Assembly: GCF_036492245.1 (NCBI RefSeq)
Contig: NZ_AP025286.1
Location: 558,001-622,000 of the forward strand
Length of the DNA: 64,000 nucleotides
Source: Treponema bryantii
GTDB taxonomy: Bacteria > Spirochaetota > Spirochaetia > Treponematales > Treponemataceae
Direction of reading: 5' to 3'
The position numbers were made by a program, and so were the translations under genes. This document shows, one piece after another, positions 1 to 7,916 of this stretch (within the stretch, counting starts at the first letter, position 1; every line of letters starts with the position of its first letter). Under the pieces are notes generated by a model. The model searched no databases. It saw only the letters and a list, made by a program, of their open reading frames with translations, and had not been told where the DNA came from.

Positions 1-253
1 AAAGGCCTTCTGCACGTACACTTGCTCCAGTGTTGAGCTTTTTGAGTTCTTCTTCAATTTCATTTACATTTGCATTATTAGAAGGATTATTGCGGTCAAA
101 TGTGAGCTGGATATTAGCGAAACAACTTCCATCGTTCACCTGAATAAAAACAAGACCCTTTGAGTCGCGAACTGTGCGAACCCAACCACATACTGTAACT
201 TTACGGCCATCTGGAGCCGAAGCCAGTAAATCTTTAATTAATACTGGTACCAT
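1..253 (-). CDS. asnS: Asparaginyl-tRNA synthetase, N-terminal part (runs off window)
   Basis: The 84 visible codons encode the OB-fold anticodon-binding domain of a class IIb aminoacyl-tRNA synthetase, with the run VCGWVRTVRDSKGLVFIQVN followed by DGS. This start is typical of AsnRS, which charges tRNA-Asn in the cytoplasm. ATG at 253 is chosen because AGGAGG lies just upstream on the minus strand (about 261-266) and the OB-fold begins at once. The catalytic domain with class II motifs 1-3 is outside the window, so AspRS or LysRS are not formally excluded, but the sequence resembles AsnRS best. A short GGCC-rich hairpin sits directly 5' of the ribosome binding site. Confidence 0.85.
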   Translation of the reverse strand, partial: MVPVLIKDLLASAPDGRKVTVCGWVRTVRDSKGLVFIQVNDGSCFANIQLTFDRNNPSNNANVNEIEEELKKLNTGASVRAEGL

Positions 254-273
254 AATGTACCCTCCTTCGTAAC

Positions 274-290
274 GGCCGTCACGAACGGCC
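274..290 (-). promoter_or_regulatory. GC-rich hairpin just 5' of the asnS ribosome binding site
   Basis: Arms GGCCGT (274-279) and ACGGCC (285-290) enclose a 5-base loop. In the asnS mRNA the hairpin ends about 8 bases before AGGAGG. Similar GGCCG hairpins stand in the same position before two other genes in this window (50516-50527 and 50872-50889), which suggests a shared 5'-leader element. Function unknown. Confidence 0.5.
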
Positions 291-388
291 TCTAATAATG
301 AAAATGTTGTTCTATATTATCATTTTTTAATGGTTGATACAATTATGCTGGTTTTTCTTATTTTTCTTCTTTTTGTCATTAAAAAAAA

Positions 389-467
389 TATGATGAAGGT
401 CATACAACACGAAATTTGCTGTGACATCTATCACAAATTTTATGAAAAAGCGGTGACATTAGTCATA
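389..467. promoter_or_regulatory. Three CRP/FNR-like dyads spaced three helical turns apart
   Basis: Three 16-bp dyads of the form NNTGA-N6-TCANN are visible: TATGATGAAGGTCATA (389-404), TGTGACATCTATCACA (420-435) and GGTGACATTAGTCATA (452-467). The middle one matches the E. coli CRP consensus TGTGA-N6-TCACA exactly. Start-to-start spacings are 31 and 32 bp, so all sites face the same side of the helix. They lie upstream of the candidate promoter of the 561-5878 operon, with centres near -60, -91 and -123 from the predicted start, which suits class I activation. Binding by a CRP/FNR-family protein is inference. Confidence 0.6.
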
Positions 468-484
468 AATTTATATACCGGGAA

Positions 485-512
485 TTGCGGTGGTAATAAT
501 TCGGGCTTATAT
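485..512 (+). promoter_or_regulatory. Candidate sigma-70 promoter of the lipoprotein/hydrolase operon
   Basis: TTGCGG (485-490) and TTATAT (507-512) are separated by 16 bp. The -35 box is imperfect, which fits a promoter that needs an activator bound at the dyads just upstream. Confidence 0.4.
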
Positions 513-514
513 TT

Positions 515-538
515 TTAATTGTTCGTATGAACAATTAA
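515..538. promoter_or_regulatory. Perfect 10-bp inverted repeat near the predicted start site
   Basis: Arms TTAATTGTTC and GAACAATTAA flank GTAT. The repeat covers the predicted transcription start of the 561 operon and ends ten bases before its AGGAG ribosome binding site. It could be a repressor operator or a 5'-leader hairpin; the sequence does not decide between these. Confidence 0.5.
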
Positions 539-560
539 TTTATTAAAAGGAGATGAGTCT

Positions 561-1553
561 ATGAAAAGAAAAATTTCAAAATCTTTTTTTATCGTAGCGA
601 TTGCTTCAACATTCATTCTTGGGTCATGTAAAAATGACTCACAAAATTCGGTTCCTCGATTATTTGAGGAAAATCCAGCAACAGTAACATGGGATACGTC
701 AAAAACAGATTGTATTGATACCTTTGCAGCAACCGTTTCTGTATATGATGATAGTAACCGTAGAGCTGGTGGCGCAAAACTTCGAGAACAGTATAAAATG
801 GCTGTTAAGACAGTAGCTGATAAACAGTATGTACGTTTTGATTTTCCAGCAAAAGAGAAGGTCGCTGCAAAAACAGTTCTGTCAAATGGTACAGATACCA
901 TTATAGTTGATACTAAAACAAATCAAATTGAAAAGAAAATTTCTGCATCAGAAGCTGATTTTAAATTGATTAATGATCTGGGCTATATTATTACACAACA
1001 GAATCTTTCAAAAATAGACCTTTCCAGAATAAAAAATGAAGCAACAAAACTTGCCTTGGATATGTCAGAAGATAAATCTGAAAAAGTTCTTTCTGTTAGT
1101 TTACCATCGAAATATTTTTCAACTGATAAAGAAAAAAGACTATCAACAAAGGTTTCTTATGATACAACCAATGAATTAATGGAAACTGTTGAAACTGTTA
1201 CAGAAATGGAAGATGGTTCAATTGTTACTGTAACAACTTCTCCTGTTTATGAGGAAATTGAAGATGGTCTTATAATTAAGATTGGACAATACAGTATTAT
1301 TGATAAGAAGTCGGACATCCGTTATGAAGGTCTTGAAGATATAGAATATTTTGAAAGTTTGGATGATATCCCGGAACTTTCTCAGGATGAATATGAACAG
1401 CTTGTAGATGCTGGCAATGCCGTGACAATCGAAGATATGCCACTGGGAGATCCAGCAGATCCTGGCTCCATAGAAACTATTATAGAATTATATGACAACA
1501 TAGAAATTAATGTTATTGATGATTCTGTATTTAAGTTGATTATGGAGTTATAA
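561..1553 (+). CDS. Predicted lipoprotein of unknown function, first gene of exported-protein operon
   Basis: This 330-residue protein begins with a lysine-rich head, a hydrophobic stretch and the lipobox ILGSC, so Cys23 is probably lipidated and the protein anchored on the periplasmic or outer-membrane face. The start is set by AGGAG about eight bases upstream. The rest is acidic and rich in T, E and D, with beta-prone runs such as SIVTVTTSPVYEEIEDG around residues 220-240. I recognise no domain. It opens a run of five exported proteins on the plus strand (gap of 4 bp to the next gene), which suggests a shared surface role, possibly with the hydrolase and metalloprotease downstream. Three CRP-like dyads lie upstream. 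Confidence 0.7.
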   Translation: MKRKISKSFFIVAIASTFILGSCKNDSQNSVPRLFEENPATVTWDTSKTDCIDTFAATVSVYDDSNRRAGGAKLREQYKMAVKTVADKQYVRFDFPAKEKVAAKTVLSNGTDTIIVDTKTNQIEKKISASEADFKLINDLGYIITQQNLSKIDLSRIKNEATKLALDMSEDKSEKVLSVSLPSKYFSTDKEKRLSTKVSYDTTNELMETVETVTEMEDGSIVTVTTSPVYEEIEDGLIIKIGQYSIIDKKSDIRYEGLEDIEYFESLDDIPELSQDEYEQLVDAGNAVTIEDMPLGDPADPGSIETIIELYDNIEINVIDDSVFKLIMEL

Positions 1554-1557
1554 CAAT

Positions 1558-2034
1558 ATGAAGAAAAAATATTGTTTGATTATTTTATTTTTGACATTTT
1601 TTCTCTTTGGGTGTGATGATATAAATTTTGGAATTCAGGAAGTTTATAATACTTATCTGCTTCTAGAGGGAGTTACAGATTCTGATATCACAGTTATGTG
1701 TAAATGTGAAAAATTAAATGTTCCAGATTTTACACAATGTGAAGAAAAAGATTCAGATACAATGAGTAATTTTACAAAAACTTACAATCTTTCTGGCAGC
1801 AATTCTTATAGATTTTTTTATGTTCCACATAACTGGCAGATTAAAGATCATAAGAATTTAAAGATTTTCTTTACAGTTACTGTAAATGGAGTTTTATATG
1901 AGACTTCGTTGGATATTCCTACTTTAAGCACACAAACAGAAGATGGAAAAGATAAGGTAAATTTCATGTTATATGCAGAGAACGGAAATCCTATTCCAGC
2001 TGTGTTTACATGGGATTTACATGAGACAATTTAG
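1558..2034 (+). CDS. Predicted small lipoprotein of unknown function
   Basis: A 158-residue protein with a clear lipoprotein signal: MKKK head, hydrophobic core and lipobox LFGC with Cys19. The mature part looks like a single beta-rich domain and has a cysteine cluster (C-x-C and a later C) around residues 48-61. No family is recognised. It starts 4 bp after the preceding gene and ends 10 bp before the next one, so it belongs to the same operon. Confidence 0.65.
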   Translation: MKKKYCLIILFLTFFLFGCDDINFGIQEVYNTYLLLEGVTDSDITVMCKCEKLNVPDFTQCEEKDSDTMSNFTKTYNLSGSNSYRFFYVPHNWQIKDHKNLKIFFTVTVNGVLYETSLDIPTLSTQTEDGKDKVNFMLYAENGNPIPAVFTWDLHETI

Positions 2035-2044
2035 GAGAAAATAT

Positions 2045-3451
2045 ATGAATAAAAGATTTTTTATAACTGTTTTATTATTTTTAATAATTGGAATTAAGGC
2101 TTTTTCAAATGCCGGGCTTGAAGATGTAGCTGGTCGTGGTTTCTGGAGTAAAACTGCAAGAGTATACATAAATGATACTTTGCCAGAATTGAATACAGGA
2201 AGTGTAAATCGCGGTGAAAGAATAAAAGGTGTGGTTTACTTTGAAGGGTTTGATTTTTCGCATTATGATGCCGAGTCAAAAGGTATTGAACCAATGCTTG
2301 AAGAAACTTATGTTCTGCTTAAAGAATTTTATGCAGCAGAAAATCAGTCTGATAAAAAACCTGTTCCATTTGTTTTCCTTGGACATAGTCAGGGTGGATT
2401 AAGATCTGTGGCTATGAGTACTTATTTAAAAAATAAGGACCCGGTTTTGTATAAGCAGCTCAAAGGTGTAGTTACTTTTTCTGGCATAGATAAAGGCTTG
2501 AAACTTCTTGAGAATAAGGGAGCAAATTTCAGATCGGGTCTTTATACGGATGTAAACATTCTTACTGATGGTATATATGGAACTGTAAAAGTATTAGATT
2601 TTACACCAACTGATTTTATATCTGATTTTATATTTAATAGTATTTTTGAGAAAGCTTTTGCTGATGGTGTATATGCTTTAGGTAATCTATTTTTGTGTAA
2701 TTGGCTTGGTTTAACAAAAGGATTTGCATATCCAATTATGAATAATACCGGCTGGAATAGTTATGCACAGATTAGAGATATGTGTCCACAAAGTGATTTT
2801 GTAAAGAAATATGTTCTTGAAGAAAAACCATATTATTATAAAGTTGCTTCTGGCACTACACTTGAAGTTGTATGGAAGAAGGGCTGGTTAGGAATTCGTT
2901 ATCCTACATTGGAAAGACGAACTGTTTATTCAACAGTGCAAACCACAGATGTAAATATGAAGGTTGATAAAAATTTGCCTTTAAATTTTCTTATTGGTGG
3001 ATATAATGATTCATTAAGTATGGCTGATGAAACTACTCGCAATAACATTGATAAAGGAATGCGTATTGCGGGAGACGTATTCAATGCTGCTTATATAGCT
3101 CATATAGCTAAAAGTTGTTTAATTATCGGCTTATTTACAAATAGTCCTGCTTATGCTTCTGATTGTAATAAGGCTGCAGACTGGTGTTATAATTACAAGC
3201 GTGAGATTAACGAATTAATTGGGGAATCTGCTAATGATGGACTTGTTGCTGTAAGCAGTCAGCAATTACCAGTTTACAGTAAAGTTGGTTCTTCTGCAGA
3301 GACAAAAATACTTAATAAAACAAACCGAATCATCTACAATAATCGCAATCATGCAAATATTACTGACATTGGAAGTGCTTCAAGAAATAAAATTAATGAT
3401 TATGCAGATGAGATCCTTGGAATAAAAAATAGAACTAACAAAAAACGTTAA
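2045..3451 (+). CDS. Exported alpha/beta hydrolase, lipase/esterase-like
   Basis: Using ATG at 2045, preceded by TAGGAG, the protein has 468 residues; a longer reading from 1973 would overlap the previous gene and is rejected. Residues 1-22 form a signal peptide without lipobox. The nucleophile elbow G-H-S-Q-G-G (Ser115) follows a hydrophobic strand, as in alpha/beta-hydrolase lipases and esterases, and the region behind it (KGVVTFSGIDKG) fits the next strand. A HANITD segment near the C-terminus could supply the catalytic His. Substrate is unknown; an ester or lipid in the periplasm or outside is likely. It sits in an operon with lipoproteins and a metalloprotease, suggesting degradation of host or feed material. 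Confidence 0.7.
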   Translation: MNKRFFITVLLFLIIGIKAFSNAGLEDVAGRGFWSKTARVYINDTLPELNTGSVNRGERIKGVVYFEGFDFSHYDAESKGIEPMLEETYVLLKEFYAAENQSDKKPVPFVFLGHSQGGLRSVAMSTYLKNKDPVLYKQLKGVVTFSGIDKGLKLLENKGANFRSGLYTDVNILTDGIYGTVKVLDFTPTDFISDFIFNSIFEKAFADGVYALGNLFLCNWLGLTKGFAYPIMNNTGWNSYAQIRDMCPQSDFVKKYVLEEKPYYYKVASGTTLEVVWKKGWLGIRYPTLERRTVYSTVQTTDVNMKVDKNLPLNFLIGGYNDSLSMADETTRNNIDKGMRIAGDVFNAAYIAHIAKSCLIIGLFTNSPAYASDCNKAADWCYNYKREINELIGESANDGLVAVSSQQLPVYSKVGSSAETKILNKTNRIIYNNRNHANITDIGSASRNKINDYADEILGIKNRTNKKR

Positions 3452-3465
3452 TAAAAATACGAGCT

Positions 3466-4170
3466 ATGAAAAAATATTTCTTGATAATTTTGCTTACAAT
3501 ATGTTTTCTACTAGACTTTATTTCATGTAGAAATTCTTCGAGTATTTCGTTATCTGGAGATATACGTATTTCTTTGGCTTCGCCATACAATGATAAGGTT
3601 GAAGCCAAAGTTTATATTGAAGGTCCAGATGGGAATATAGTTAATGGCGCAATTGTGTCTATAAAGGATTCTGCAAACACAGTTTCGCTTTTGGATTACA
3701 ATTTTCAGCAGGGGTGTTATTATAAGCTGATAGATAAACCTTCGGATGGCTTTTATACCGTCGTTGTAAAGTCTCGGCTTTTTGATTCTCCTGTTGTTTA
3801 TAGTATACCTCATACCTATCTGGAAGATTCTATCGATTATAAGTTAATAGAAATGACCAATCAAATTGGGCAAAGTTATCAGAAATATGATTCATTTGAT
3901 ACGGCTTATCCAATTAGAGTTACCTGGCTTTCTGCAATGGATGAGTGTACATATAAAGTAATTATAAGGACTCCCTTAAAAATTTTATATGAAGTATCTA
4001 CAAATAATAAAACAATTGAAATTCCTGCAAATACAATTCCTGCAGGAACTTCATACGTTTACCTCCAGATTCAACAACAAAAATCCTATGGAGATATTCT
4101 TTTTGAAGATGCAGATTATTATTCAGTTTCAGTTTTTTCAACTGGGAATATAAGTTTTAATGTTCAGTAA
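3466..4170 (+). CDS. Predicted lipoprotein of unknown function
   Basis: A 234-residue protein with a hydrophobic leader and lipobox FISC (Cys21). The mature protein looks like one or two beta-sandwich domains: alternating hydrophobic stretches such as KVEAKVYIEGPDGNIVNGA resemble an Ig- or carboxypeptidase-regulatory-like fold, but I cannot assign a family. No strong ribosome binding site is seen; the gene probably depends on coupling with its neighbours. Its end overlaps the next gene by 11 bp. Confidence 0.65.
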   Translation: MKKYFLIILLTICFLLDFISCRNSSSISLSGDIRISLASPYNDKVEAKVYIEGPDGNIVNGAIVSIKDSANTVSLLDYNFQQGCYYKLIDKPSDGFYTVVVKSRLFDSPVVYSIPHTYLEDSIDYKLIEMTNQIGQSYQKYDSFDTAYPIRVTWLSAMDECTYKVIIRTPLKILYEVSTNNKTIEIPANTIPAGTSYVYLQIQQQKSYGDILFEDADYYSVSVFSTGNISFNVQ

Positions 4171-5878
4171 AAAATTAAAAATACAAATTTCTTCTTTAGG
4201 TTTTATATTTGTGTTCTTCTTTTCTGCCTGCACAAATATTCAAAATCAAGAAATTAATTACAACATTATTACTCCAAAATCAGAATGGATTTATTATTCA
4301 GATTCTCTTATCACTCTATCAACAAATTTGAATAGTGATGAAATATTATGGTATTCAGATAAAGCGGGATTTTTAGGGAATGGAAACGGATTTACGGTAA
4401 AACTAAAGCCGGGAGTACATAATATAAAAGCTGTATTTAGGGATAATCAAAAGTCTGTTTTGATTTATGTTGAAGAGCGTAGTATTAGTCATGGGCAGAC
4501 TTTCATGTATTTAGTTAATTCCAATCAACAGGCTTTATCAATTCCAAATGGTGTTTATAAGCCAGGCCTTGTAGCTCTGGATGGATCTGTCAGTAAGTTT
4601 TCTATTAATGAAAAAAGTATAGAGAGGGAATTAAAAAGAGATTTCCATATTGATTGCAATGCCAAAGGGAAAAAAATACTATCGAATAGTTCGCGAACTG
4701 CTAATAAAAATGTTTATTCCTTAAATGATGAAAAAAAGTTTTATGTTATAAATACAAAGTATCAGTCTTTAGAACCTCATGAAATTCTCGCAAAAGTAAT
4801 TCATGTTTCAGAATCTTATGTTGTATGGTATCCAAAAAATCCAGAAGAATACTCTGATATTCGTGTAAACGAGAATTCTCTGGATTTGTGTATTAATGAA
4901 ATTGAAAATAGAATAATTCCCCGCTTAAAAACTTTGTGGGGTGAACTTCCGGATATTGATAATGATGGAAAAATCTCTCTTTTGTTTACACCTACAATAA
5001 ATGAGGAAGAAACGGCAATAGGATTCTTTAATCCCGAAGATTTTTATGCAAGAGATATTGAATCTCCCTTCAGTAATGAAATGGATGTCCTTTATATTGC
5101 AGTTCCGGAGGCAGAAAAATTTTCGTATTCCGTAAATTGCATTTCAGCAACTATTGCCCACGAGTTAACTCATGCAATTAATTATAACATCAAGACATAT
5201 TCGCGAGTATTAAAAAAAATAACTAATCCTCCTGTTGAAGAAACTTTTCTGGATGAAGCGATGAGCCATTTAAGTGAAAGCCTGTGTGGTTATGGTATTT
5301 CTGGAGGAAATATTAGTAATCTAAGTTATTATCTGAATAATTTGGAAAAGTATTCTGTGTGTAAAGCAGATTTTATGGGCAATGAAGATACTAATGGCCG
5401 CCGTGCTGCTGCAACAATGTTTTTAAGCTGGTTATTCTGGAAAAAGGGAGGAATAACCTGGAATTCTGAAGATCCTCTGGAAATTATTGACAGAGGTGGA
5501 ATCGATTTTCTTCAGAGACTTGTAGCAAGTGAAGGAACTGGATGGGAACATATTGGAAATATTTTTGGATTAAAAACGGATATCCTTTATGTGAATATGG
5601 TAGAAGAATTAAATGATAAGCGTTCTGATATAGAATCCATGCTTCTTGATCCTTATTCTGGAGAACCTGTTCAATTATTTCCTGATAATCGGGAGTACTG
5701 TTTTATCGAAACTGGAAAAAAATGGAATTTGAAACTTCCGGAATTAAAGAAAGATACAGATGTTTCTTTGATTCCGTATTCTTTTGTAATTTTTGAGAAG
5801 TGTAATAATCAGAATGAACTGATAATTACTAATACTGATATAAAAGGACAGGTCATAGGTTTAATTTGTATGGAGTAA
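4160..5878 (+). CDS. Lipoprotein zinc metalloprotease, M30 (hyicolysin)-like
   Basis: The 572-residue protein has a lipobox FSAC (Cys24). A D-x-D-x-D-G motif (DIDNDG, about 265-270) precedes the zinc motif HELTH (334-338) in the setting ISATIAHELTHAINY, and a downstream DEAMSHLSE segment supplies a probable third ligand (Glu366). This order is that of peptidase family M30 and related gluzincins. The N-terminal 250 residues may be a propeptide or binding domain. It is the last gene of the exported operon and overlaps its predecessor by 11 bp. Activity as a surface protease is inferred from the motif. Confidence 0.75.
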   Translation: MFSKKLKIQISSLGFIFVFFFSACTNIQNQEINYNIITPKSEWIYYSDSLITLSTNLNSDEILWYSDKAGFLGNGNGFTVKLKPGVHNIKAVFRDNQKSVLIYVEERSISHGQTFMYLVNSNQQALSIPNGVYKPGLVALDGSVSKFSINEKSIERELKRDFHIDCNAKGKKILSNSSRTANKNVYSLNDEKKFYVINTKYQSLEPHEILAKVIHVSESYVVWYPKNPEEYSDIRVNENSLDLCINEIENRIIPRLKTLWGELPDIDNDGKISLLFTPTINEEETAIGFFNPEDFYARDIESPFSNEMDVLYIAVPEAEKFSYSVNCISATIAHELTHAINYNIKTYSRVLKKITNPPVEETFLDEAMSHLSESLCGYGISGGNISNLSYYLNNLEKYSVCKADFMGNEDTNGRRAAATMFLSWLFWKKGGITWNSEDPLEIIDRGGIDFLQRLVASEGTGWEHIGNIFGLKTDILYVNMVEELNDKRSDIESMLLDPYSGEPVQLFPDNREYCFIETGKKWNLKLPELKKDTDVSLIPYSFVIFEKCNNQNELIITNTDIKGQVIGLICME

Positions 5879-5919
5879 AAACGTTTATTTATACGTAAGA
5901 AAATTCCCCTAGAAAAAAA

Positions 5920-5947
5920 TTGACTTATGGAAATTCCGTGGTATAAT
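5920..5947 (+). promoter_or_regulatory. Sigma-70 promoter of the LplBCA-type transporter operon
   Basis: TTGACT (5920-5925) and TATAAT (5942-5947) are 16 bp apart. The predicted start falls inside the inverted repeat that begins one base after the -10 box, so a protein bound there should block initiation. Confidence 0.75.
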
Positions 5948-5993
5948 TAACAATTAGTTAAACGTTTTACTAAAAACGTTTAACTAATTGTTA
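5948..5993. promoter_or_regulatory. Very large inverted repeat operator (21-bp arms) with two LacI-like cores
   Basis: Arms 5948-5968 and 5973-5993 are exact complements around the 4-base loop ACTA. Each arm contains AAACGTTT, the kind of CG-centred palindrome bound by LacI/GalR regulators, so the structure can be read as two abutting operators 14 bp apart or as one long hairpin in the 5' leader. A further AAACGTTT lies at 5879-5886. Repression by a LacI-family sugar regulator is inference; its gene is not in the window. Confidence 0.7.
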
Positions 5994-6018
5994 TAACAAA
6001 AAAAGTATTGAGGTGATT

Positions 6019-6939
6019 ATGAAATTCTTAAAGACTGCCCGACAGAAGAATTCAATGAAAGACTTTCTGATGATACTGCCTTTCCTTCTTCTTATCGCTG
6101 TTTTTTCTTATTATCCGTTATATGGCTGGGTTTATGCATTCTTCGATTATAAACCTCCGTTTCCACTTTCCTGGGAAAAGTTCGTTGGTTTTAAATGGTT
6201 TATTTCGATGGTAGAAAATCCTGTTAAGGTAAAAAAACTTGTACAGGTTCTCACTAATACTTTTGCAATGAGCGGGCTCAGTCTTTTGTTCTCATGGTTC
6301 CCGATGATCTTTGCAGTCTTCCTGAATGAAATCAAATCAGTTCCTTTTAAGAAGTTTGTTCAGACAGTTACAACCCTTCCAAACTTTATCAGCTGGGTTC
6401 TTGTTTATTCCATTGCATTCAGCGTTTTCAACAGTACAGGTGCAGTAAACAGTGTTCTTATGAACATGGGTATTATTGATGAACCGGTTATGTTCCTGCA
6501 GTCTTCGAGCCATGTATGGTTTAAGCAGTGGTTATGGCTTACCTGGAAAAATGCCGGTTGGGCTGCAATTATGTATATTGCTGCAATTACAGGAATTGAT
6601 GAGTCTCTTATGGAGGCAGCAAAGATAGACGGTGCATCGCGTATGCAGTGCATCTGGCATATTACAATTCCAAGTATCCTTCCAACATATTTCGTACTTG
6701 TAATGCTGAGTCTTGCAAACTTCCTCTCAAACGGAATGGAACAGTACTTTGTATTTGCAAACTCTTTCAATAAAGCAAAAATAGAAGTTCTTGATCTTTA
6801 TGTTTATAACCTTGCAATGGGTAGCGGTGGATATTCACTTTCAACAGCTATCAGTATTCTGAAAACTTTTGTAAGTATTATCCTGCTATGTGTTACTAAC
6901 TGGGTTTCAAAGAAAATCCGCGGCGACAGCCTGCTGTAG
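6019..6939 (+). CDS. ABC transporter permease, LplB-like
   Basis: Inner-membrane permease of about 306 residues with six predicted helices. It carries the EAA-loop signature that contacts the ATPase (residues near EAAKIDGASRMQCIWHITIP). The N-terminal part (PFLLLIAVFSYYPLYGWVYAF) is typical of LplB/YtrF-type permeases for oligo- or polysaccharide-derived sugars. ATG at 6019 follows GAGGTG; a GTG two codons earlier is less likely. It is followed 23 bp later by the second permease. No ATPase gene is present, as is usual for this transporter class, which shares an MsmK/UgpC-type ATPase encoded elsewhere. Confidence 0.85.
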   Translation: MKFLKTARQKNSMKDFLMILPFLLLIAVFSYYPLYGWVYAFFDYKPPFPLSWEKFVGFKWFISMVENPVKVKKLVQVLTNTFAMSGLSLLFSWFPMIFAVFLNEIKSVPFKKFVQTVTTLPNFISWVLVYSIAFSVFNSTGAVNSVLMNMGIIDEPVMFLQSSSHVWFKQWLWLTWKNAGWAAIMYIAAITGIDESLMEAAKIDGASRMQCIWHITIPSILPTYFVLVMLSLANFLSNGMEQYFVFANSFNKAKIEVLDLYVYNLAMGSGGYSLSTAISILKTFVSIILLCVTNWVSKKIRGDSLL

Positions 6940-6962
6940 TCTGTTATTGTGAGGTAAAGAAA

Positions 6963-7868
6963 ATGAGTTTAAAAAGACTTACACTTGAAGATCATATAAT
7001 CAATATTTCAACTTATATCGTTTATACATTTTTTGCTTTTGTTTGTGTATATCCTTTCTATTACATATTCATCAACTCAATGAGTGCAAATGATTTGAGT
7101 GAGCGTGGAAAGGTTCTTCTGTATCCGATTGGTTTTCATCTTACAAACTATGCACAGGTAATGAAGATAAACGGTTTGATTTCGGCATTTAAGATTTCAA
7201 TTTTAAGAACTGTTATCGGAACAATGCTTACTGTAATTGTTGCAGCCTTTCTGGGATATATGTTTACCCGTGAGAGTCTGTGGAAAAGAAAGTTCTGGTA
7301 TCGATATGCAGTAGCCACAATGTACTTTAATGCGGGGATCATTCCATGGTTCATTACAATGAAAAACCTGCATCTTACAAACAGTTTCTGGGGATATATC
7401 TTCCCGGTTGCCGTTCAACCGTTCTACATTGTTTTGTGTAAGACATTTGTTGAAAGTGTTCCAAAGGAACTTGAAGAAGCTGCTGTAATTGATGGTGCAG
7501 GTACCCTTAAGATTTTCTTTAGTATTATTGTGCCTGTTATTAAGCCGATTGTTGCAACAGTTGCGATTTTTGCTTCGGTTGCACAGTGGAACTCATTCCA
7601 GGATACACTGCTTCTTGTAACAGATCCAAAATTGTACACACTTCAGTTTACTTTGTATCAATATATAAATCAGGCAAGTTCTCTTAAAGCTCTGGTAAAT
7701 AACAGTACATCAGCTGCGGCTATGGCTGCGAGTCTTGCCCATGCATCAACGGCAACTTCAATAAGAATGACTGTTTCTGTAATTGTTGTATTGCCGATTA
7801 TCTGTGTTTACCCGGTTTTCCAGCGTTACTTTACAAAGGGAATTATGATTGGTGCTGTAAAAGGTTAA
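6963..7868 (+). CDS. ABC transporter permease, LplC-like (MalG type)
   Basis: The second inner-membrane permease, 301 residues, starts after GAGGT. It has about six helices and an EAA loop (LEEAAVIDGAGTLKIFFSIIVP). The YTLQFTLYQYINQ segment and the C-terminal PVFQRYFTKGIMIGAVKG are characteristic of LplC/YtcP-type permeases. It pairs with the preceding LplB-like subunit and the binding protein encoded after a short hairpin. Confidence 0.85.
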   Translation: MSLKRLTLEDHIINISTYIVYTFFAFVCVYPFYYIFINSMSANDLSERGKVLLYPIGFHLTNYAQVMKINGLISAFKISILRTVIGTMLTVIVAAFLGYMFTRESLWKRKFWYRYAVATMYFNAGIIPWFITMKNLHLTNSFWGYIFPVAVQPFYIVLCKTFVESVPKELEEAAVIDGAGTLKIFFSIIVPVIKPIVATVAIFASVAQWNSFQDTLLLVTDPKLYTLQFTLYQYINQASSLKALVNNSTSAAAMAASLAHASTATSIRMTVSVIVVLPIICVYPVFQRYFTKGIMIGAVKG

Positions 7869-7889
7869 TACGAATCTGCGATTCGATTA
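7866..7889 (+). other. Stem-loop between permease and binding-protein genes
   Basis: CGAATC-TGC-GATTCG (7871-7885), extended by TAAT/ATTA with one bulged base, overlaps the lplC stop region. Hairpins at this place commonly stabilise the downstream binding-protein message, which is needed in excess over the permeases. It has no T-run on the plus strand, so termination is unlikely. Confidence 0.5.
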
Positions 7890-7916
7890 TATAAAAAAAA
7901 TTAGGAGGAAACACTA

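Noticed and set aside
330-518. 62-codon frame in the gap before the first lipoprotein gene
   Set aside because: It has no ribosome binding site and covers the CRP-like dyads and promoter; the palindromic sites explain the sequence better.
515-901. 128-codon minus-strand frame over the first lipoprotein gene
   Set aside because: Antisense to a protein with a convincing lipobox and Shine-Dalgarno sequence; composition is shadow-like.
1973-2044. Longer N-terminus for the alpha/beta hydrolase
   Set aside because: It would overlap the previous gene; ATG at 2045 has a good ribosome binding site and is followed by a signal peptide.
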